Shown piece after piece: positions 48,197 to 59,080 of a DNA stretch of 64,000 bases. The stretch comes from Humulus lupulus (Eukaryota; Streptophyta; Magnoliopsida; Rosales; Cannabaceae), in the NCBI RefSeq assembly GCF_963169125.1, contig NC_084793.1, forward strand, positions 229,898,360 to 229,962,359, read 5' to 3'. Below the pieces are notes generated by a model. The model was given only the letters and a program-made list of their open reading frames with translations, ran no database searches and was not told the origin of the DNA. Both the position numbers and the translations under genes were made by a program. Each line of letters starts with the position of its first letter. Position 1 is the stretch's first letter.

Positions 48197-48201
48197 TTGG
48201 G

Positions 48202-48230
48202 GGTCCAATAGCACTCGACCCAGACTATCA
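48202..48230 (-). mobile_element. 3' LTR of the Reina-like element, last 29 bases
   Basis: GTCCAATAGCACTCG...CAGACTATCA resumes after the target-site duplication and matches 54581-54609. Confidence 0.8.
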
Positions 48231-49725
48231 CTACTCCCCTCCTAAAACATGACCTTTCCTTAAGGTCGGAGATGCCATACAATTGACAGAGGACTCAAAA
48301 TCTTCCCACGTAGAGTCTTCCGTTAGACTATGGGACCATTGTACCAAGACTTGTCGGATAGTCTTGTGACCCCATTGAAGAATGCAGCCAACTAAAATAG
48401 CTAATGGTGTGAGTAATGGTCGATGGCCATGATCCAATTACGGCAAGGGATAATGCAAGGCAAGTTTCTCACCACGGAATGGTTTCAGCAGAGATACATG
48501 AAAAGTGGGATGGATTCGACTTGCCGATGGTAGTCCCAGTGTGTATGCCACAGGTCCAGCACGCGCAATAACTGGAAAGGGTGCGAAAGACCTGCGACAC
48601 AACTTAAAATTAAGCCGGTGACCAACAGTAGTTTGGCGATACAGTTGCAACTTTACCAACACCAAGTCGCCGATATTGTATTCGATATGTCGACGTTTCT
48701 TGTTAACTTGCTGGCACATTTGATGTTGAGCTCTCTATAAGTTGAGTTTCAGCTGTCACAAAATAGTATCACGAGTGACCAATTCATCTTCAACGACCTG
48801 ATTGTAGTGGAGCCGCGGTTGTACATGGGAATTGTAGGTGGTGGTCGACCATACACAGCTTGAAACGGAGTCATCTGGATAGCTGAATGGTGGTTGGTGT
48901 TGTAATGATACTCAGCCCACGGAAGAAATCTGCTCCATTGCTTGGGGTTCTCAGCCATAACGCTCGTAAATATTGCTCCACATAACGGTTAGTCACCTCC
49001 ATTTGACCGTCCGTTTGAGGGTGATAAGCGAAGCTCATCTTCAATTGAGTACCCATGAATTCAAAAAGCTTCTGCCAAAAGGTGCTTGTAAAAATCGGGT
49101 CACGATCAGAGACAATAGTTCTTGGCAGTCCATGAAGTTTAATGACCATTGTGGAGAATAATTCGACAACTTTGGTGGCTGTATAATGATGAGGTAAGGC
49201 ACTAAAGTGGGCATACTTGGTGAAACGATCAATGACCACCAAAATAGTAGTGAGACCGTGAGAATTAGGGAGTCCCACAATGAAATCCATGGCGAGCCCT
49301 TCCCAAACTCGCTCGGGCATTTCCAAGGGTTGCAAGAGACCATAAGGAGCTGTTGGTGAGTACTTGACGGTTTGACAAGTGTGGTAGGCCAACACAAAGT
49401 CTTGTACATCACAGCGCATGCCGAACCAAAAGAAGTTGGCACGCAAGCGCAGTAAGGTGCATTCAACCCCTGCATGACCACCAATAGGAGGGGCATGAAA
49501 TTCATGTAGCAACAAGGGCTTCAATTTAGAAGAGTTACTAATGACGAAATGATTTTTGTGAAGCAACAACCCATCCTTGATAGTATATAGTGTCTCCGGT
49601 AAGTCACCATTTTGTACTTGCTGGTGCAATTTAAGCAAATCTGGGCAGGTCGCATTCTCCTTGTGCAACTCATTCAGAAACTCAAATCTGCCCCAAGAAA
49701 GTGATGCCCTGAAGTGAACCAACAT
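48231..49725 (-). pseudogene. Reina-like integrase and chromodomain, degenerate
   Basis: HHCC residues are in LLLHEFHAPPIGGHAGVE and YHTCQTVK near 49380-49500. Core motifs are AMDFIVGLP, VIDRFTKYAHF, VSDRDPIFTSTFWQ and YHPQTDGQMEVTNR. The C-terminal part has RPPPTIPMYNRGS, YNIGDLVLVKLQLYRQ and HPTFHVSLLKPF. A chromodomain near 48290-48390 has ILQWGHKTIRQVLVQWSHS and STWEDFESS. Frame changes lie near 48750 and 48880 and a stop before the chromodomain at 48438. Confidence 0.88.
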
Positions 49726-50012
49726 GGCGTCGTCACGGTGAGATAGGGCATCAGCCGCTGAATTATAATTTATTGCCTTGTATTCAATGGCAAATTAGTA
49801 ACCCAAAAGATTGTGCAAGCAATATTGTTGTTCTGGAGTTTGGATTACTTGGGTGAGGATCTCTTTCAAGCTTTTATGATCGGTTTGAATGATGAATGGG
49901 CGGCCTAATAGGTACTGTCGCAATCGAGTCACAGTCTCTACCATTGCCCGTAACTCCCTTGTATATGCAGATGTACGCAGTAAACGTGGTCCAAACTTCT
50001 TACTGAAATAGG

Positions 50013-51100
50013 CTAGGGGTGGCCCTCCTGCATCAATACGCCACCGAATCCCATATTGGAAGCATCTGTTTCGACCACAAAAACCTCAGAAAAATCAGGC
50101 AACCGCAGTACTGGAGTAATAGTCATAGCCAATTTTAGATCAGTGAATGTCGAAGTGGCTGTATCCGACCATTGAAAACTATCCTTCTTTAAGAGTTCCG
50201 TAAGTGGTGCAGCAATCGAGGCATAATGAGCCACAAACCTCCTATAATACCCAGTAAGACCGAGAAATCCCCGCAGCTGCTTGATATTGTTGGGTTGGGG
50301 CCAAGTCAACATTGCTTCAACCTTTGAAGGGTCTACAGCCACGCCCTCTTGAGATACAATATGACCCAAGTAGTCAATGGACCACTGAAATAAAGAGCAT
50401 TTGCTTCCCTTCGCATAGAATTTCTGCTCAAGTAGCTGCTCAAACACTAAACGAAGATGGTGCACATAGTCGACTTCGCTGCTGCTATAAACGAGGATAT
50501 CGTCAAAAAAAAAAACAATGACAAACTGGCGTAAATAAGGCTTAAAGACTCAATTCATGGCTGCCTAAAATGTAGCTGGCACGTTTGTGAGACCAAATGG
50601 CATCACACAAAATTCATAATGTCCCTCATGTGTTCAAAATGTCATTTTATGAATATCGCGTGGATCCATCCGAATTTGATGATATCCAGCTCTCAAATCC
50701 AATTTGGAAAAAATGACAGCCGCTCCCAACTCATCTAAGAGCTCATCAATGGTGGGAATTGGGAACCGATCCTTGATGGTAATGCCGTTGAGAGCTCTAT
50801 AGTCTACACAAAATCTCCACATACCATCTTTCTTCTTTACTAGAAGCACAAGGGAGGAATAAGGGCTGGTGCTATGGCTAATAAAACCAGCCTCTGACAT
50901 TTCTCTAACCAGCTTTTCCATGATGTCCTTCTGAAAATACGGATAGCGGTGGGGTCGGACGTTCACTGGCAAGGTTCCTGGCTGCAAATGGATTTGGTGG
51001 TCCACGTTCTGGATGGGTGGGAGGTGTCGGTGTCTCAAACACCTCTTGAAATTCATCAATTAATTTCTGCCCTGCAGGAGGTAGCTTGGACTTGAGTTGT
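50013..51100 (-). pseudogene. Reina-like reverse transcriptase and RNase H, degenerate
   Basis: RT blocks are [39 protein letters not shown] and [13 protein letters not shown] at 50660-50870. The FDDILVY catalytic region near 50480-50515 is broken by an A-rich slip. RNase H-connecting sequence follows with DYLGHIVSQEGVAVDPSKVE, LRGFLGLTGYYRRFV and VETDASNMGFGGVL. Stops separate 50634 and 50465 and lie downstream of 50013. Confidence 0.85.
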
Positions 51101-51960
51101 TCGATCTCGGTACGTTCCGCTTCCGATTCATGATCTGTAGGATCCATCCTCCACACACTACTAACATCCCCGACCAACATCATGGTGCTTAACTGAGCAA
51201 AAGAAATTTTTTTAGCTTTCCAGTGAGGGTTTCCATCTAATTTCACTGTTTGACCCCCCCCCCCCCCCCATTGGAACTCCATAGTTAATGCCTTGTGATC
51301 ATGTATACAAGGTCCCAATGTCTGCAACCATTGCATTCCCAAGACAATATCTAGTCCCCAAATTGGGAGAATATATAGATCAACCACAAACTTATGCCCT
51401 TGTAACATTAGAGTCACATTTTTACACTGTTTGGAACAAGTACGATATTGCCCATTGCCCATATAAACCTTGAAACTCTTGGTTGGTTCCACTGTCAATT
51501 GTAGTTTCTCAGCTAATGTCTCCTTAATGAAATTATTATCGCTACTAGTATCTACCAGCACCTCCAACGCCTCATTTCCATGCTTGGCCATCGATCTAAA
51601 TATCCGCAGGTTTGCCGAATTAGATAAAGCATTGAAGCTTACCTCTTCTTCGATTTCTTCTATCGCTTCTTCAATTGGTACAACCTCTTCTGCACCTTCA
51701 TCCCCCTCGTCTCCGCATAACAGTAGCACTCTATTTTTGCACTTATGGCCATAGTTGAATTTTTCATCACACATAAAACACAACCCCTTATCCCTACACT
51801 CCTTCAATTCAGCCGGTGAAAGACACTTGATTGGCAACTTGGTGGCATGCGAAGAATTGCCTGCTGATACACTCGACCCGAAGATGATACCATTCAGATT
51901 ACCACCACTCTTGTGAGGCAAATTAGTGTTCGTCAAGCCCCCTTTGCGATAAGGAAAACT
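51060..51960 (-). pseudogene. Reina-like gag end and protease
   Basis: A zinc knuckle CFMCDEKFNYGHKCKNR lies near 51720-51785, then an acidic stretch, and the protease motif LVDTSSDNNFIK near 51520-51560, where the usual DSG is DTSS. A run of five Gly codons from a G tract lies at 51255-51270. LGMQWLQTLG is the usual protease-linker block. The replaced glycine suggests an inactive enzyme, but the family varies here. Confidence 0.75.
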
Positions 51961-52007
51961 AGAATAATGATGGTCGGAACGAAGTCGGCCCGAGAGGTCT
52001 TCATGGC

Positions 52008-53416
52008 TGTTATACCCAAAAATTGGAGATCAATAACATGGCAATAAATGTGACAAGTGGCAGTGCATGATCAGTAAAAGACACATTAATAGTCAATAAA
52101 TAAATTGACTCCTCAGAGTTGTGATAAAGTGACCCGGTAGACTGACGAAGAATTTGGACTGCCTGAAAGATGTCATGACCAAGCCAAGTGCACCTTGGTC
52201 CGAGGAGGCTAAGGAGAATGCATCTTAGGAGGCTAAGGAGAATGCATCCTAGGAGAGCTAAGGAAAATGGATTCTAGGAGAGCTAAGGGGAGTGCATCCT
52301 AGGAGAGCTAAGGAGGGTGCATCGAGGAGAACTCAAGAAAGTGGTCCTAGGAGACCCCAAGAGAGTGATCCTTGGAGACCCCAAGGATGAGGTTCAAGGA
52401 GAACTCAAGGAAGTGGTCCTAGGAGACCCCAAGGAGGATGTGGTCCTAGGAGACCCCAAGAGAGTGATCCTAGGAGACCCCAAGGATGAGGTCCGAGGAG
52501 GAGAGCCCAAGAGACTTTGGTTCTAGGAGACCCCAAGAGGGTGGTCCTAGGAGACCCCAAGGATGAGGTCCGAGGAGAAACATGGTATGCTAGAGGAGAG
52601 TGCCATGTTAGAGGAGAGAAGTGCATGTCCTACCACCATGCATGTCCTACCACCATGCACGTCCGACCAACAAGTGCATGTCCTACCACCATGCACATGT
52701 CCGACCAGCACTTGCATGGGTGGTCAGTAGGAGGTGAGAAGCAAGAGGAAAATGCCTCGGACCACTTTGGTCCGAGGAGAAGGCAAGAGGTGCTTGGCTC
52801 GGACCACCTTGGTCCGAGGAGAGCCAAGCATGCATCACCTTGAGCCAAGGAAAGCTTGAAGGAGTAATCAACATGCATGTGAGACTACGTCAAAATCCCC
52901 TGAACGACTTTAGCAAGAATCGGTCTGGGCACCCGGGAATCTCTCATCCCTCACTCAAATTGAGGAATCTGTTGTATTTATATATTTTTTGTAATCTAAA
53001 TATAAGATGAATAATAAAATATCCCTATCTAAAGGGGATATCAGTTGAGTATCTCAGGCCTATAAATAGAGGGCTGATGGGATGAGAGAGGGGCTTCTTC
53101 TGCTTCTTCTTTCTAGAGAGAGAAATTTGGGTCTGAGTATTGTAGAGGAGAAAGTGCCGAAATAAGGGAGAATTCTTGTATTTTTGTAATCTGTACTGAA
53201 GAAACTCAGTTGGCTCAGTCCATCTGATCTTGAGTACAGATCTATAAATCACAACTCTAAGTGGATTAGGCTATTACCGTCAATCGGGGCTGAACCACTA
53301 TAAAATCTCTTGTGTTATTTACTTTTCTTGTTTAAAACTGTCTGTGTTATTTAAATTCTCTTGAAGACTTGTCGTATTTGACGTTCTCACGTCGTTGGCT
53401 AAAAACATAGTCAACA
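52008..53416 (+). mobile_element. Copia-like solo LTR, 1409 bp, in the gag of the Reina-like element
   Basis: It runs from TGTTATACCCAAAAATTGG to AAACATAGTCAACA with exact flanking ATGGC at 52003-52007 and 53417-53421. The target lies in gag. It contains a TATA box (CCTATAAATAGAGGG, about 53059-53073), which sets the plus orientation. Three short-period repeat arrays occupy 52205-52700. Long open frames over the arrays (52317-52843) result from the repeats and are not genes. The lineage is inferred only from terminal sequence and layout. Confidence 0.85.
52205..52700. repeat. Three adjacent short tandem arrays inside the solo LTR
   Basis: Array 1 (about 52205-52322) repeats GCTAAGGAGAATGCATC units of about 25 bases. 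Array 2 (about 52343-52590) repeats CCTAGGAGACCCCAAG units. Array 3 (about 52625-52700) repeats TCCTACCACCATGCA units. Confidence 0.85.
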
Positions 53417-54155
53417 ATGGCGGTCCTCAAATAGTTGTGTCTTGGCCATGGCATCCGCCAAATTAGTAGGTGTTGCCATGAGTAATTCTCTCCTGATCTC
53501 CAATTTTAAACCCCAAATAAAAAAATTGAGAAACATAGCTTCCAACACACCTGTGATTCTAGTCATGAGTTCTTCAAATTCAGACCGATACTGGGCAATC
53601 TTCCCTGTCTGTTTGAGCTTCAAAAATCGACCCAATGGATCATCATAGATGGATGAACCATAATGTTTTCGTAACTCCTACAGAAACACACTCCAACTTG
53701 TGAGCAACCCACTATTTTCCATCCATTGGTACCAAGTAGCTGGCCCTCCATCCAAAGGAAATGCAACTACAGCTACCCGCATCTCTGCTTCCACATTGTG
53801 GAGGTCAAAAAATTTATTGATCTTGTAAATCCAATTCTCCACATGGTTTCCATCAAATCGGGGCACCTTGACCCGCAATGTCTTGAGTAGGGTGTTCAAA
53901 TCCTTTGTTGATGAGTCCCCTCCATTCTGACGACCCACAGTACGACTCTGCTCCACTTCGACACCGTGATTCCCATCAATTGAGGCCGAATTGGTTGGGG
54001 TCCAAGGCATCTGACCCAACTGTTCTTCAGTTGCAGCTTGGTGTTGATCCAGTAGTGAGGTGAACTTCTCCATCTGAGCCTCTGAATGCATCTTGAAATT
54101 GAGCTCCATGTTTTTTAGCATCTCGACAATCTCATCTTTCTTCATGGTGCAGTTC
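53417..54155 (-). pseudogene. Reina-like gag, 5' part
   Basis: The start is taken at the ATG at about 54146 (MKKDEIVEMLKNMELNFKMH). Downstream come LLKTLRVKVPRFDGN, WIYKINKFFDLHNV, VVAFPLDGGPATWYQWM and, after a stop at about 53678, RFLKLKQTGKIAQYRSEFEE and LADAMAKTQLFEDRH. This is a typical plant chromovirus gag core. The solo LTR at 52008-53416 separates it from the zinc-knuckle part. Confidence 0.85.
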
Positions 54156-54172
54156 CTCTCAATGAAAGCACC
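54156..54172 (-). other. Putative primer-binding site of the Reina-like element
   Basis: The minus strand reads GGTGCTTTCATTGAGAG beside the LTR end. It is identical to the motif beside the Tat 5' LTR. Confidence 0.55.
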
Positions 54173-54174
54173 AG

Positions 54175-54607
54175 TAATAGGAAAGACACTCTTCGAGTCA
54201 GTGCTAAACTCCACAGATAACAATACCAATATTCAACATACCCCCAAAACCAAAAGCTAGTCCAATATACATGTCTCCAATCAACAAAATCAAATAAGGA
54301 AATGCAAAAATATGAATAACAGAATTCAGTTGTTCCTAGGCTCTCTCTCTTTAGCGTTGCTCCACCATCACAAATTCCTTCAACCATCTTGGCTTCACGC
54401 GCGTTAGCTTCTCACACCGTACCTTCCCCGTTTCTTCTCCTTGGTTCGATGTGGCTGTGAGCTTTGGTTCTTCAGCAACAGCTTGGTTCGATTTGGCTGT
54501 GAGCTTTGGTTCTCCAGCAACAACTTGGTCATGGGCTATTTGTTTAGTCCAGCTTTGCACTTGGGCTTGTATTACTTGGGGGTCCAATAGCACTCGGCCC
54601 AGACTAT

Positions 54608-54609
<2 letters not shown>
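54175..54609 (-). mobile_element. 5' LTR of the Reina-like element
   Basis: It ends CAGACTATCA. The inner end is not a clean TG, so the boundary is plus or minus a few bases. It contains two similar copies of GATTTGGCTGTGAGCTTTGG-type sequence. It is bounded on the right by an (AT)n run. Confidence 0.75.
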
Positions 54610-54639
<30 letters not shown>

Positions 54640-56962
54640 GTGGGGCACTCTTAATGGTTACTACTCATGGGTGACTACTTTAATATTAATTATTAGATTA
54701 AGATCAATGATCCATATTTATAGTTGTTAATTAATATTTCTAAAAATAAATTTTGATTATTTTAAAATTTTGGAAATGCTACCTGATTACATGGCGGTCA
54801 CATATTTATTAAATTAAATAATTAAAAAAAATCTTATTTAAGCATTATATATGAAAATTCAAAATTAATGTAGAAAAAATTCATTTACCTATTGGTGACA
54901 TACTCTATCAAGTCGATATATTGTCACATCATCATAATTATTAGTACTCATTTATAAATTGTAACTATTGAGAAGTCTTCCATATATATATAACAAAAAA
55001 TATCAACTTGTACTGATATACTATATCACAGCTAATCAATTAATTTGATATTCTATCCCAAAACTTGCTCCTATAATATCATAATTGACAGCTCATGCCA
55101 ACAATACTTGCCACTTCAAGCAAAACGATGCTTGCTCGATGGGAAACAATATATTATTGATGCAAAACAATGCCTGTTAGTTGAGAATTGATGGTACCAT
55201 ATGTTAATATATTTTTCATGAATTTCAAACCAGCATCAAAGTTGCACGATTTGCATTGAATTTTATTCAAATTCCATATAGTTTTCATTTCCGAATCTTA
55301 AAAAAAAAAAGAACAAAAACAATTGTAAACGTAAGTGTTTGAAATATATAAATTAGTATATCAAGTGAAGAGTTTTGAGGCTTTATTAAACAAAATAGAA
55401 AGGAAAAAAATCATGTAGAAAAGTATTTGAAATTATGAGATTGTTGTGGGTTAGTTATCTATATCTCTTTCTATATAATAAGTACGTAGATAACGAAAAT
55501 TTTTAGTTTTAACGATTTTCTATTTTCTTAATGTTAACTTTAATGGAATATTTTTATATTTAACATAATATTTTTATATTTAACGGTAGTTTGTAAACAC
55601 TTAAACTTAAATAAAATAAAATAAATAATTAAAAAAATTAAAGTATGATATTTTTGAGATATTTTACAATGATAATTATTTAAAAATAATAAATAATAAA
55701 ATAAATTAAAATATGATATTTTTGAGATATTTTACAATGATAATTATTTAAAAATAATAAAATCATACGTTTTATAACTTAAATAAAATTTAATTAAACT
55801 TAAACTCACTTATTAGAATAATATCATATTAAACATATAATATTAAATTTAAAATCCACATATAATATTTAATATTACATTAAATATATAATATATAATA
55901 TCTTGTTTTCATTTCCAAATTCAAAAGTTAGAACAAACATAAACTTAAACAAAAATAAATAAATAAATTATTTAATTAAAATAGAATATTTATTTAAAAT
56001 TTATATGATATTAATATAAATTTAATAATAATAATTAATAAATTCTATAAATAAAACTAAACAAACATGCATATTGCACGTTGTTTGTACCTAATATTAA
56101 AAAAAATGAGAGTTTTAAGAAGATAAGGTGACAACCTACTTTTTTAATATTCTATTTTATGGTTTTTTCTAATTTTTTTTCTATTTTATGAGGAGATGAG
56201 GTGGCACCCTCTTCTTTTAATCTTCTATTTTCTCTATTTTGTAATTTTTTTTTCTAATTTTTTATTAAACATTTATTAAAAGGAATACTTAATTAACGAT
56301 TAAAAAAAATCTCTATAGTCCCACATAATTTATAAACCATTATGGATATTATACATTTAATCTATTAATAAAGTATTATTGAATCACTTTGATTTGTCCC
56401 AACATTAGTATTCTTTTTCTTCTTATCTGGGTAAATGATTTAATTTAATCTTGCCCACATACCAAATAGTTATATTTTTTTAGCTTATCAAATTTAACAT
56501 ATTATTTCTATTTTATATATTTAACATATTATTGTCTATTTATATTTCCATATCTATATATAAATATATTTAATTAAGATAAAATTTCCATAAAAAAATA
56601 ATATTTATATTATAAAATATCTATAAAAATATAATATTACTATTATTCTTTCTATTATTATTATTATTATTATTGTTTTTTTACAATATGAAAAACAATT
56701 ATAATAATATGTGATTTGACACTAAATTTTTTCTAATCCACTCTATTTTTTATTTTCTCATTTTTTTTGTTCTACTTTTTCTAATTTATGATTATTCATT
56801 AAGGGAAAAATATCTATAAAAATCTATATTAATTTCTATCTATATGATTATTAATATCTATAAAAATAAAAGTTTCAAACAGATAATTTTTTACTTTTTT
56901 TTAATCTTACTCTATCTCTGTTTTTTATCTTTTTTTATTTTACATTTTCTAATTTATGGTCG
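54610..56962. other. AT-rich intergenic region
   Basis: No gene is supported. It begins with an (AT)n microsatellite (54609-54642). A two-copy direct repeat of 68 bases (GATATTTTTGAGATATTTTA at 55647 and 55715) and many AT homopurine or homopyrimidine runs follow. Confidence 0.7.
55461..56091 (+). mobile_element. Possible small non-autonomous Helitron
   Basis: It starts TCTCTTTCTATATAATAAG after an A and ends CCTAA before a T, as expected for insertion between A and T. Just before the end is a possible hairpin with stem ACAAAC/GTTTGT around TGCATATTGCA. There is no coding capacity. The evidence is weak because AT-rich DNA gives such matches by chance. Confidence 0.3.

Positions 56963-57017
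<55 letters not shown>
56963..57017. repeat. (AAT)n microsatellite at the 5' edge of the LINE
   Basis: About 18 uninterrupted units end at the LINE's first bases. The LINE 3' end also runs into a short (TAA)n. Confidence 0.95.
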
Positions 57018-57056
57018 GTAGGAGAGCGAGCGTGGGTCACAGGTTTCTCTCTATCC

Positions 57057-58330
57057 ATGGCGAGGAGACGAAAGCCTGTGCAGAAGCTGGTCAATCAAGT
57101 TGTAGTGTCGGAGCCCCCTTCATCCATAGACCGAGATAATGTAGTGCTTCCGACTGATGATGAAGTTGTTGTTGCTTCTGAGGAGATTGGGGCAGAACCT
57201 GGGGTTTTCAAATCATCTGTGGCGGAGGTTGTTGAAGATGATGGTCGTCTTAACTCGCTCTCGTGGGTTGCGGAGGTGGAAGCAACTTCCTTCCAAGACT
57301 CGGCCAAAGAAACATGGGCTCGTTTTAAGGAATCTCTTCCTTCCTTTGGCTGTATGCAATTGCAATATACGGAGCCGATTCAGAGAGAAGGTAAATTAAT
57401 TGCGAAATTGGATGTTGATGAGATTGAAGTGGAAGCGTCCTTCTGGAATTTTGCTCTGATTTGTGTGGTGATTGGTGCAAACCCTCCCTTAGCTATTTTC
57501 GAAGGATTCATCAAGAAAATTTGGGGTAAGCTAGGAATCGAATGAGTGGCCTATATGAATGTCGGGTTCACAATGGTGAAATTGAGAGATGAAGCTACAA
57601 GAGATATGGTGTTAGAATCAGGGGTGGTTCATTTTGCCAAGAAGCCTGTTATTCTTCGTCCCTAGACAACTGATGTTGATTCCTTGAGGTCAGTAAAGTT
57701 TGCGCCCGTGTGGATTAGATTACCTGATCTTGGTTTGCAATATTGGGGAGTGAAATGTTTAAGTGCTTTTGTCATGACGATTGGTCAACCAATTATGGTA
57801 AATAAGGTTACAAAGGATAGATCTATGATTAAATTTGCCAGGGTTCTAGTAGATATGGAAATAGCTGACACTCTTCCTAAATATATCAGCTATATTAATG
57901 ACAGGGGTTAGGTTATGGAACAAACTATAGAATATGAATGGTTACCTACCAAGTGTTCTGTTTGTAAGAAATTGGGGCACATAGCAGCTTCTTGTAAACA
58001 TGCTCCTGATGTAGCTTGGAGGAAGAAAGAGTCGCAGGTCAAAACTGTCACTGAATTAGGCAGAGCAGTATGTACAGACAATGCTAACCTAAACAACATT
58101 GATCAGCTTCAGCAGAACCAATAGGGAATGGCTCAATCAAGTACTGATCCAAATGAGATAATTTGGTCAATTCTGAGAAGAACTGGGGTGTTGAAACCTG
58201 CTGGTCCTCTTCCAGTCGAGCAGACCAGGAATACCTATAGTGTTCTCCAAGAGCAACAACAGGACAATTCAGATTCGATAGTGCCTTTTGATACTAATGG
58301 AGTTTTGCAACATTCTGAGCTGGAACGGTA
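57057..58330 (+). pseudogene. LINE ORF1 (nucleic-acid-binding protein)
   Basis: The ATG at 57057 gives MARRRKPVQKLVNQVV. A DUF4283-like domain follows (FALICVVIGANPPLAIFEGF, later VNVGFTMVKLRDE-like and APVWIRLPDLGLQYWG). A CX2CX4HX4C knuckle CSVCKKLGHIAASC lies at about 57957-57998. Stops at 57543, 57664, 57909 and 58122 break the frame. The related intact proteins bind LINE RNA. Confidence 0.85.
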
Positions 58331-59080
58331 GGGGATTGAATAAGAAGAATAAGCAACTATCAATTTTGGATATCTGTAGATTGAATAAAGTTGGCATTGG
58401 GACGCTTCTCGAAACCAAAGTCAAGGGGGAGAAAATAAAGGATGTAATGAGTTCTATTTTTACTGGTTGGAACTATTACAGTAGTATGTGTTTGGAGGGT
58501 CGTATCTTATTAATTTGGAAATATATTTTGGTGAACATCACTGTTTATTCAGGAGAGTGATTAGTTATTACACAACAAAGTTAAATTTTTTGGTAGAAAC
58601 AAAGAATTTTGTCTTACTATTGTGTATGGCTCTAACAGTTTGGAGGTTAGGAGGGCTTTGTGGCTTGATTTAGACAATTTGCAGTTGCCTATTAAACCTT
58701 GGATTATTTTGGGGGATTTCAATATTGTTTTTTATATTGATGATAGGCTTGGAGGGAGGCCCATTTCAGCTAAGGAAATGGAGGATGCTCGGCAGTGGCA
58801 AGCTTTAAGCTTGGTTGATGAAATGAAGATTATGGGGCCAACTTATACTTGGTCTAACAAACAAGAAAGGGGAGCTCGAATTTTCTCTAAGCTGGACAGA
58901 GTTTTTAAGAATGAGGAGTGGATGCATTCCTTCCCTTTGGCTGCTACTATTTCTCAATGGGATGTGATTTCGGATCACAACTTTATTCTTATCAAGCAAG
59001 TGGAAGTGAAAAGGACTGGGGTGAAACATTTTAGGTTCTATAACATGTGGTCTACTCATGCTAAATTTAGGGAGACAGTT
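58300..59080 (+). pseudogene. LINE ORF2 endonuclease domain
   Basis: It starts near CNILSWNGRGLNKKNKQ (ILSWNxRG is the usual opening), then LLETKVK (catalytic Glu region), later WIILGDFNIVFYIDDRLGG and GPTYTWSNKQ, and ISDHNFILI at the end. A frame change lies between 58560 and 58622. Family members are apurinic-endonuclease-like enzymes that nick the target. Confidence 0.85.

Larger units (their letters stand above)
45824..54609 (-). mobile_element. Chromovirus with short LTRs (Reina-like), 8.8 kb including two solo-LTR insertions
   Basis: The left LTR is 45824-46208 plus 48202-48230 and the right LTR is about 54175-54609. They are clearly homologous (both run from TTCGAGTCAGTGCTAAAC to CAGACTATCA) but diverged by several percent. 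On the minus strand lie a primer-site motif, gag, protease, RT, RNase H, integrase, chromodomain and the purine tract TTTTAGGAGGGGAGTAG (48231-48247). The left LTR lacks about 17 terminal bases and joins Athila pol directly, so a deletion rather than clean integration made that edge. Confidence 0.8.

Noticed and set aside
52317..52843. Plus-strand frames with repeated GDPK-like units
   Set aside because: The repeats come from the DNA tandem arrays in the solo LTR, and no start context or family is recognised.
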